DNA of 64,000 nucleotides from Rhizobiales bacterium IMCC20636 (GTDB taxonomy: Bacteria; Pseudomonadota; Alphaproteobacteria; Rhizobiales; GCA-2746425), in assembly GCA_016865015.1 (NCBI GenBank), contig CP018226.1, positions 372,001 to 436,000 of the forward strand, read 5' to 3'. Under the pieces are notes generated by a model, which was not told the DNA's origin, did not search any database, and saw only the letters and a program-made list of their open reading frames with translations. Positions 56,741 through 64,000 of this stretch are shown here, one piece after another. Positions within the stretch are counted from its first letter, which is position 1, and each line of letters opens with the position of its first letter. The translations under genes and the position numbers were made by a program.

Positions 56741-57895
56741 ATGCCGCAATCCATGCAAACGCGTTATCAACGCCTTGTTGACGACGGTACGATTGAACGT
56801 GACCCTGCACAGATTGCTCTCATTGAGAAGTTTTTCGCGCTGACAGAAGCGCTGAAGCAATACGAGCTTGCGTCCAAGAAGAGTTCGCTTGGTTGGCTGT
56901 TTGCAAAATCAGCGCCTAAAACCGCGCCGAAGGGCATCTACATCTGGGGTGGAGTCGGGCGCGGCAAAACGATGCTGATGGATCTGTTCTTCGAAGAATC
57001 TCCGATCCGACAGAAAAAGCGATTTCATTTTCATGCCTTCATGGCTGACGTGCATGAACGCATCCATGCGCAACGGGCCTTGATAAAGCAGTCCAGGACC
57101 AAGAATGGCGACCCGATCGTGCCGGTTGGCGATGCTTTGTCGCAGGATATGAAGCTTCTGTGTTTTGATGAATTCTATGTGGTGGATATTGCCGATGCGA
57201 TGATCCTGGGTCGGCTGTTCGAGCGGTTTTTTGAAAATGGCGTGACACTGGTGGCCACCTCGAATGTGAATCCGGACCAGCTTTATCCTGACGGTTTGAA
57301 CCGGCAATTGTTCCTGCCCTTCATCAGCTTGCTGAAAAGCAAGGTTGATGTGGTTGAGCTGGTGGCGCGGACGGATTTCCGTCTGGAAAAACTGAGCCAG
57401 GCGACGACGTATTTTGCGCCATTGGACAAGGCGGCCCGGGCTGGTCTGGATCAAGCATGGCTGGATCTGACAGGCAGCGATGCACCGGGCACTTCGGCCG
57501 AGATCGATATGAAAGGTCGCAAGATCATCATACCGTCCACGGCGCAGGGCGTGGCGCGGGCTTCTTTTGCCGATTTGTGCAACAAGCCGCTGGGCGCCGC
57601 AGATTATCTGGCCATTGCGCAGCTTTATCACAGTTTCATTGTGGAAGAGATTCCGCTTTTGACGCAGGGATCGGCCAATGCGGCCCGGCGTTTCATCAAT
57701 TTTATCGATGCGCTTTACATGTATCGGGTCAAGCTGATCGCCTCGGCTGCCGACACGCCGGATCGGCTCTATAGTGCAAAATCGGGGAATGAACTGTTTG
57801 CATTTGACCGAACCGCGTCACGTCTGATCGAGATGCAGTCAACCGAATATTTGGCCCAGCCACATGGAATGGTGGTGGATAAGGTGGTCACTTGA
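56741..57895 (+). CDS. zapE: Cell division ATPase ZapE (AFG1 family)
   Basis: A 384-residue AAA-type ATPase that acts at the division ring in bacteria; its mitochondrial relative is AFG1/LACE1. Walker A is GGVGRGKTMLMD, Walker B LLCFDEFYVVDIADAMIL, and the C-terminal block FINFIDALYMYRVKLIASA is typical. Length normal. Its place directly upstream of mdh-suc is common in alphaproteobacteria. A 206-bp gap to mdh contains a TTGACT hexamer (57995-58000) that may be a promoter. Confidence 0.94.
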   Translation: MPQSMQTRYQRLVDDGTIERDPAQIALIEKFFALTEALKQYELASKKSSLGWLFAKSAPKTAPKGIYIWGGVGRGKTMLMDLFFEESPIRQKKRFHFHAFMADVHERIHAQRALIKQSRTKNGDPIVPVGDALSQDMKLLCFDEFYVVDIADAMILGRLFERFFENGVTLVATSNVNPDQLYPDGLNRQLFLPFISLLKSKVDVVELVARTDFRLEKLSQATTYFAPLDKAARAGLDQAWLDLTGSDAPGTSAEIDMKGRKIIIPSTAQGVARASFADLCNKPLGAADYLAIAQLYHSFIVEEIPLLTQGSANAARRFINFIDALYMYRVKLIASAADTPDRLYSAKSGNELFAFDRTASRLIEMQSTEYLAQPHGMVVDKVVT

Positions 57896-58053
57896 GTGGT
57901 CAAAACTTGACGTATAGGGAAGCTGAACAAAGGATTTACCTGATTTCCATGATCGTGCGCTCAAACGCAGAAAAGGGCAGGTTTTCGCCGTTAGTTGACT
58001 TGTTCTTTGGCGGAAGTTGCGTTAGGCAAGGCGCGAAAACAAAAGCTAACTAA

Positions 58054-59064
<1,011 letters not shown>

Positions 59065-59100
59065 ACTTTGGCTCTGAGCACAATCAAGGAAGAGTGATCC

Positions 59101-60300
59101 ATGAATATCCATGAATATCAGGCCAAGGCGCTGCTGAAGGAATATGGTGCGCCGGTTGCCGATGGCGTGCCGATTTTTTCCGCTGATGAAGCAGAAGCTG
59201 CCGCACAGAAACTGGGTGGCCCGCTCTGGGTAGTCAAATCCCAGATCCATGCGGGGGGACGCGGCAAGGGCAAGTTCAAGGAACTTGGGCCGGATGCCAA
59301 GGGTGGTGTGAGGCTGTCATTCTCACTGGAAGATGTAGTGACGAACGCACGCGAAATGCTCGGCAACACGCTGGTCACGAAACAGACCGGCCGGGCTGGA
59401 AAGCAGGTCAATCGGCTTTACATCGAAGATGGTGCCGATATCGAGCGCGAATTGTACCTCTCGCTTCTGGTCAATCGCGAAACCGGGAAGATTTCTTTCG
59501 TTGCCTCAACTGAAGGCGGCATGGATATCGAAGCTGTGGCAGAAGAAACGCCAGAGAAAATTCACACGATTGATGTCGATTTTTCGGACGGCGTGACATT
59601 GGCAATTGCCAATAAGGTTTGTGACGCGCTGGAACTGGACGATGTGGCCCGTAAAGAAGGCCAATCCCTGTTTCCGCTGCTCTACAAGGCCTATGTCGAA
59701 AAGGATATGAGCCTGCTGGAGATCAATCCGCTGATCGTCATGAAAGATGGCCGGTTGCGGGTGCTGGATGCAAAAATGTCGTTCGATGGCAACGCGCTGT
59801 TCCGTCATGATGACGTGATGACGCTTCGCGATACGTCCGAGGAAGACGCAAAAGAAATCGAAGCTTCCAAATATGATCTGGCCTATGTGGCGCTGGATGG
59901 CGACATCGGCTGCATGGTCAATGGTGCCGGTCTGGCCATGGCAACCATGGACATCATCAAGCTTTACGGTTCCGAGCCTGCAAATTTCCTCGATGTCGGC
60001 GGCGGCGCAACCACTGAAAAAGTGACTGCAGCGTTCAAGATCATCACGGCTGATCCAAATGTGAAAGGTATTCTGGTGAATATCTTTGGCGGCATCATGC
60101 GCTGCGATGTGATTGCTGAAGGTGTTGTGACTGCTGTCCGGGATGTGGGTCTGCAAGTGCCGCTTGTTGTGCGCCTGGAAGGGACCAATGTGGAACGCGG
60201 CAAGGCCATCATCAATGAATCAGGCCTTAACGTCATCGCGGCAGACGATCTGGATGATGCTGCACAGAAGATTGTTAAAGCTGTGAAGGAGGGCGCGTAA
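59101..60300 (+). CDS. sucC: Succinyl-CoA synthetase beta subunit
   Basis: A 399-residue ATP-grasp subunit that binds nucleotide and succinate. The start [19 protein letters not shown] is the family hallmark. [12 protein letters not shown] binds nucleotide, LEINPLIV and [16 protein letters not shown] mark the middle, and [15 protein letters not shown] is the succinate site. It abuts sucD with no spacer. Confidence 0.98.
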   Translation: MNIHEYQAKALLKEYGAPVADGVPIFSADEAEAAAQKLGGPLWVVKSQIHAGGRGKGKFKELGPDAKGGVRLSFSLEDVVTNAREMLGNTLVTKQTGRAGKQVNRLYIEDGADIERELYLSLLVNRETGKISFVASTEGGMDIEAVAEETPEKIHTIDVDFSDGVTLAIANKVCDALELDDVARKEGQSLFPLLYKAYVEKDMSLLEINPLIVMKDGRLRVLDAKMSFDGNALFRHDDVMTLRDTSEEDAKEIEASKYDLAYVALDGDIGCMVNGAGLAMATMDIIKLYGSEPANFLDVGGGATTEKVTAAFKIITADPNVKGILVNIFGGIMRCDVIAEGVVTAVRDVGLQVPLVVRLEGTNVERGKAIINESGLNVIAADDLDDAAQKIVKAVKEGA

Positions 60301-61221
60301 ATGTCCATACTTGTCGATAAATCCACGAAAATCATCGTCCAGGGCATGACCGGCAAAACCGGGACCTTCCACACTGAGCAGGCCCTAGCCTATCACGGTA
60401 CGCAGATGGTGGGCGGTATTCACCCCAAAAAGGGTGGCTCGACCTGGACTGCCGGCGAAGGCGCAGGACCTGCTGCGGGTAAGGAATTGCCAATTTTTGC
60501 AACGGTTGCTGAAGCCCGGGACGCAACCGGTGCCACTGCCTCTGTGATCTATGTGCCACCGGCGGGTGCCGCGGCTGCGATTATCGAGGCAATTGATGCC
60601 GAGATCGCTTTCATCACCTGTATTACCGAAGGCATTCCGGTGATTGACATGGTGAAGGTGAAAGATCATCTGGCAGGTTCGAAATCCCGCCTGCTTGGTC
60701 CCAACTGTCCGGGCATCATGACACCTGATGAATGCAAGATCGGCATCATGCCGGGCAACATCTTCAAAAAGGGCAATGTCGGCATCGTGTCACGGTCCGG
60801 TACGTTGACCTATGAAGCGGTGTTTCAGACAACCAATGAAAATCTGGGCCAGTCAACGGCAGTCGGCATTGGCGGCGATCCGGTCAAGGGTACGGAGTTC
60901 ATTGACGTGCTGGAAATGTTCCTGGCCGATGATGAAACCAAATCGATTATCATGATCGGTGAAATCGGCGGTTCTGCAGAAGAAGATGCGGCTCAGTTTC
61001 TGGCTGATGAAGCTAAAAAAGGGCGCTCGAAGCCAACAGTTGGATTCATTGCTGGTCGGACAGCACCTCCAGGCCGGACGATGGGCCATGCAGGGGCTGT
61101 GATTTCGGGTGGCAAGGGCGGCGCGGAAGACAAGATTGAAGCGCTGGAAGCTGCCGGCATCCGTGTTGCGCCTTCCCCGGCGAAGCTTGGCACGACCCTG
61201 GTTGAATTACTCAACGGATAA
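60301..61221 (+). CDS. sucD: Succinyl-CoA synthetase alpha subunit
   Basis: A 306-residue CoA-binding subunit. The N-terminal Rossmann fold has [20 protein letters not shown]-like sequence (here AYH). The phospho-His is in [16 protein letters not shown]. Length is slightly above the usual 290. It begins on the base after the sucC stop; a stable hairpin and a 121-bp gap separate it from sucA. Confidence 0.97.
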   Translation: MSILVDKSTKIIVQGMTGKTGTFHTEQALAYHGTQMVGGIHPKKGGSTWTAGEGAGPAAGKELPIFATVAEARDATGATASVIYVPPAGAAAAIIEAIDAEIAFITCITEGIPVIDMVKVKDHLAGSKSRLLGPNCPGIMTPDECKIGIMPGNIFKKGNVGIVSRSGTLTYEAVFQTTNENLGQSTAVGIGGDPVKGTEFIDVLEMFLADDETKSIIMIGEIGGSAEEDAAQFLADEAKKGRSKPTVGFIAGRTAPPGRTMGHAGAVISGGKGGAEDKIEALEAAGIRVAPSPAKLGTTLVELLNG

Positions 61222-61242
61222 TCACCGATAACACAATCTTGG

Positions 61243-61270
61243 GTCGCCGCACTGTTGACGGTGCGGCGGC
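61243..61270 (+). other. Stable stem-loop between sucD and sucA
   Basis: GTCGCCGCAC-N8-GTGCGGCGGC, a 10-bp GC-rich stem (one T-G pair), 21 bases after the sucD stop. It is followed by AAAAGAAC rather than T residues, so full termination is doubtful. It could set relative expression or protect the upstream mRNA. Confidence 0.55.
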
Positions 61271-61342
61271 AAAAGAACACAGTAGAATCTGGGATCAAAG
61301 TAAAAAAGGCACGGGGGCGAGAGCTCACCGGGAAATTGCAAG

Positions 61343-64000
61343 ATGGCTCGTGAAGAGGCGAATGATATTTTTGCTGGGACGTCATTTCTGTATGGTGGGA
61401 ATGCGTCCTATATTGAAGAGATTTATGCCCAGTATCAGACCGACCCGAACTCGGTTGATGCGCAGTGGAAAGAGTTTTTTGCCAAGCTGAAGGATACGCC
61501 TCAGGATATTGAGGCCAATGCCCGAGGTGCTTCCTGGGAGCGCTCCGACTGGCCTGTGAAGGTCAATGGCGAATGGGTTTCCGCTATTGATGGCGATTGG
61601 AATGAAGTGCCGCCAGCAGCCGTGACCAAAGCCGTTGGCGAAAAGATCGTTGAAAAAGCCACTGCCGATGGTTCCGAACTGACCGATGCTCAGGTTCATA
61701 GTGCGACACGGGATTCGGTGCGCGCCATCATGATGATCCGTGCCTACCGGATGCGTGGCCATCTTCATGCCAATCTGGATCCGCTGGGTCTGGCCGAAGA
61801 ACGCGATCATGAAGAGCTGCACCCGTCCTCATATGGCTTCAGTGAAGCTGATTATGACCGGCAGATTTTTCTGGATCATGTGCTTGGACTAGAGTTTGCA
61901 ACCATTCCGGAAATGCTGGAAATCTTGCGCCGTACCTATTGCTCCACCATGGCTGTGGAGTTCATGCATATTTCCGATCCGGAAGAAAAAGGCTGGATAC
62001 AGGAACGGATTGAAGGCCCCGACAAACAGGTTTCCTTTACGCCGGAAGGCAAGAAGGCGATCTTCAACAAGCTGGTTGAAGCCGAAGGCTTTGAGAAGTT
62101 CATTGACGTCAAATATACCGGTACGAAACGCTTTGGTCTGGATGGTGGTGAATCTCTGGTTCCCGCTCTCGAACAGATCATCAAGCGCGGCGGTCAATTG
62201 GGCGTCAAGGAAATCGTTCTTGGCATGGCCCATCGTGGCCGCCTGAATGTCCTGTCCCAGGTGATGGCCAAACCGCACCGTGCCATCTTTCATGAATTCA
62301 AGGGCGGCTCATTCGCCCCCGAAGATGTGGAAGGCTCCGGCGATGTGAAATATCATCTGGGTGCATCTTCGGATCGTGAATTTGATGACAATAATGTGCA
62401 TCTGTCACTGACAGCAAACCCGTCTCATCTGGAAATCGTCGATCCTGTGGTGCTTGGCAAATCACGCGCCAAACAGGACGCGGTCTATCAAGGTGATCGC
62501 AAGGCTGTGCTGCCTTTGCTGCTGCATGGTGATGCTGCCTTTGCCGGTCAGGGTGTGATTGCGGAATGCTTTGGACTGTCGGGCCTGAAAGGGCATCGTA
62601 CCGGCGGTTCGATCCATTTCATCATCAACAACCAGATCGGTTTCACAACCGATCCACGCCTCTCCCGGTCTTCGCCCTATCCATCTGATGTGGCCAAGAT
62701 GATTGAAGCACCGATCTTTCATGTCAACGGGGATGATCCGGAGGCTGTGGTCTATGCTGCCAAGGTTGCGATCGAGTTTCGCCAGAAATTTGGCAAGCCG
62801 GTGGTCATCGACATGTTCTGCTATCGCCGTTTTGGCCATAATGAAGGTGATGAGCCGGCCTTCACGCAGCCGATCATGTACAAGAAGATCCGCAGCCATC
62901 CGACCACGTTGGAGATTTATGGTGAGAAGCTGATCGACGAGGGGCTGCTCTCGCAAGCCGAACTGGATGACCAGAAAGCGTCCTGGCGGGCCCATCTTGA
63001 TAATGAATTCGAGATCGGCAATTCCTTCAAGCCCAACAAGGCCGACTGGCTGGATGGTGCATGGTCTGGCCTGAGCCGTGCTGACAGTACAGATGAAAAA
63101 CGCGTTGGCAAGACCGGTAAGGAGGTGGAATTCCTGCGGGATATTGGTCAGAAACTTGCTGCCGTTCCCGATGATTTCCATATCCACAAGACCATTCAGC
63201 GGTTCATGAACAACCGCGCCAAGATGATGGAAACCGGAACCGGAATTGACTGGGCGATGGCGGAAGCCATGGCTTTCGGCACTTTAGCGCAGGAGGGGCA
63301 TCCGATCCGTCTGTCCGGCCAGGATTGTGAGCGCGGGACATTTTCTCAGCGCCATTCAGTGCTGTATGATCAGGAAACCGAAGAGCGCTATATTCCGCTC
63401 AATCATATTTCCGATGATCAGGCCCAATATGATGTGATCAACTCGATGCTGTCTGAAGAGGCTGTGCTGGCTTACGAATATGGATATTCGCTGGCTGAGC
63501 CAAATGGCCTGACACTGTGGGAAGCCCAGTTTGGCGATTTCGTCAATGGTGCACAGGTCGTGATTGATCAGTTCCTGTCTGCTGGCGAACGCAAATGGTT
63601 GCGTATGTCCGGATTGGTGATGCTCTTGCCTCATGGCTATGAAGGCCAGGGGCCCGAGCATTCATCCGCGCGTCCGGAACGGTTTTTGCAAGCCTGTGCC
63701 GAAGATAATATGCAAGTGGCGAATTGCACGACACCAGCCAATTATTTTCATATTCTGAGACGTCAGTTGAAGCGGAATTTCCGCAAACCATTGATCCTGA
63801 TGACTCCCAAATCCCTGTTACGTCACAAGCGCGCACAATCGACTTTGGAAGAAATGGGTCCGAATTCCGCGTTTCACCGCCTGTTGTGGGATGACGCAGA
63901 ATATCTGCCTGACGAAAAAATCAAGCTGGCCGCTGATGACAAGATCCGTCGCGTGGTGATGTGTACCGGCAAGGTCTATTACGACCTTTATGAGGAACGC
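61343..64000 (+). CDS. sucA: 2-oxoglutarate dehydrogenase E1 component (3' end beyond the window)
   Basis: The first 886 codons of a protein usually near 990 residues; the frame is open to the last base. It is the thiamine diphosphate enzyme that decarboxylates 2-oxoglutarate and hands the succinyl group to E2. The N-terminus has TSFLYGGNASYIEEIYAQY, then the ThDP-site segments HGDAAFAGQG, GSIHFIINNQIGFTT, DMFCYRRFGHNEGDEP, and the pyrimidine-side SGQDCERGTFSQRHSV. It follows sucD by 121 bases. A lipoamide-dependent E2 gene (sucB) is expected just past the right edge. Confidence 0.97.
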   Translation, partial: MAREEANDIFAGTSFLYGGNASYIEEIYAQYQTDPNSVDAQWKEFFAKLKDTPQDIEANARGASWERSDWPVKVNGEWVSAIDGDWNEVPPAAVTKAVGEKIVEKATADGSELTDAQVHSATRDSVRAIMMIRAYRMRGHLHANLDPLGLAEERDHEELHPSSYGFSEADYDRQIFLDHVLGLEFATIPEMLEILRRTYCSTMAVEFMHISDPEEKGWIQERIEGPDKQVSFTPEGKKAIFNKLVEAEGFEKFIDVKYTGTKRFGLDGGESLVPALEQIIKRGGQLGVKEIVLGMAHRGRLNVLSQVMAKPHRAIFHEFKGGSFAPEDVEGSGDVKYHLGASSDREFDDNNVHLSLTANPSHLEIVDPVVLGKSRAKQDAVYQGDRKAVLPLLLHGDAAFAGQGVIAECFGLSGLKGHRTGGSIHFIINNQIGFTTDPRLSRSSPYPSDVAKMIEAPIFHVNGDDPEAVVYAAKVAIEFRQKFGKPVVIDMFCYRRFGHNEGDEPAFTQPIMYKKIRSHPTTLEIYGEKLIDEGLLSQAELDDQKASWRAHLDNEFEIGNSFKPNKADWLDGAWSGLSRADSTDEKRVGKTGKEVEFLRDIGQKLAAVPDDFHIHKTIQRFMNNRAKMMETGTGIDWAMAEAMAFGTLAQEGHPIRLSGQDCERGTFSQRHSVLYDQETEERYIPLNHISDDQAQYDVINSMLSEEAVLAYEYGYSLAEPNGLTLWEAQFGDFVNGAQVVIDQFLSAGERKWLRMSGLVMLLPHGYEGQGPEHSSARPERFLQACAEDNMQVANCTTPANYFHILRRQLKRNFRKPLILMTPKSLLRHKRAQSTLEEMGPNSAFHRLLWDDAEYLPDEKIKLAADDKIRRVVMCTGKVYYDLYEER

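Overview
The window reads as chromosome of a marine-type alphaproteobacterium, most likely order Hyphomicrobiales (Rhizobiales). The reasons are the gene orders leuS-lptE-holA, sdhCDAB and mdh-sucC-sucD-sucA, an F1-only ATP synthase operon (atpHAGDC), an Omp19-like lipoprotein with an AprI/Inh domain, and a YibQ-type divergent deacetylase whose usual Asp-Asp is Gly-Gly. Base composition looks moderate (mid 50s percent G+C, estimated by eye). The genus cannot be fixed from this sequence alone. No rRNA, tRNA, CRISPR array, intact insertion sequence or prophage was seen.

Region 1 (1-8.7 kb) is a respiratory island. A sodium-pumping NADH:quinone reductase operon (nqrABCDEF-apbE-nqrM-CBS) runs rightward. 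Diverging from it are a pentaheme periplasmic cytochrome c with EF-hand-like calcium loops and a small single-span membrane protein of unknown function. The shared 159-bp intergenic region holds an FNR/FixK-like palindrome and a second perfect palindrome. NqrB is unusually short and lacks the covalent-FMN motif, and NqrC carries Ser in place of the flavinylated Thr. This is the least conventional part of the window.

Region 2 (8.7-9.2 kb) is a scar: the C-terminal remnant of a short-chain dehydrogenase beside a 263-bp element bounded by 32-bp inverted repeats. Region 3 (9.2-26.6 kb) carries a MATE exporter, a hemerythrin-like protein, an SLC13 transporter, holA-lptE-leuS, yggS, a transaldolase-like aldolase, a NarL-type two-component pair with a PDZ-bearing sensor, a HAF-repeat autotransporter, and priA.

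Region 4 (26.6-41.2 kb) is core: atpHAGDC ending in a strong intrinsic terminator, then leftward rppH, a PPOX-type flavoprotein, a YibQ-like protein, ctpA and envC, a DUF1349 protein, a DUF1697 protein, an MltB-like transglycosylase, rlmH and rsfS. Region 5 (41.2-46.2 kb) has pdxY, a FAD oxidoreductase diverging from a CitE-like lyase, a DUF1737 protein and a TraB/GumN protein.

Region 6 (46.2-64 kb) is the TCA cycle: sdhCDAB and, further right, mdh-sucC-sucD-sucA (sucA runs off the right edge). Between them lies a compact five-gene operon, tetR-hlyD-permease-ATPase-membrane protein, whose promoter overlaps a perfect 26-bp palindrome, followed by an acyltransferase, an Omp19-like lipoprotein and zapE. 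NADH and succinate from the TCA enzymes would feed Nqr and Sdh into the quinone pool, with F1Fo ATP synthase and sodium export as energy outputs.
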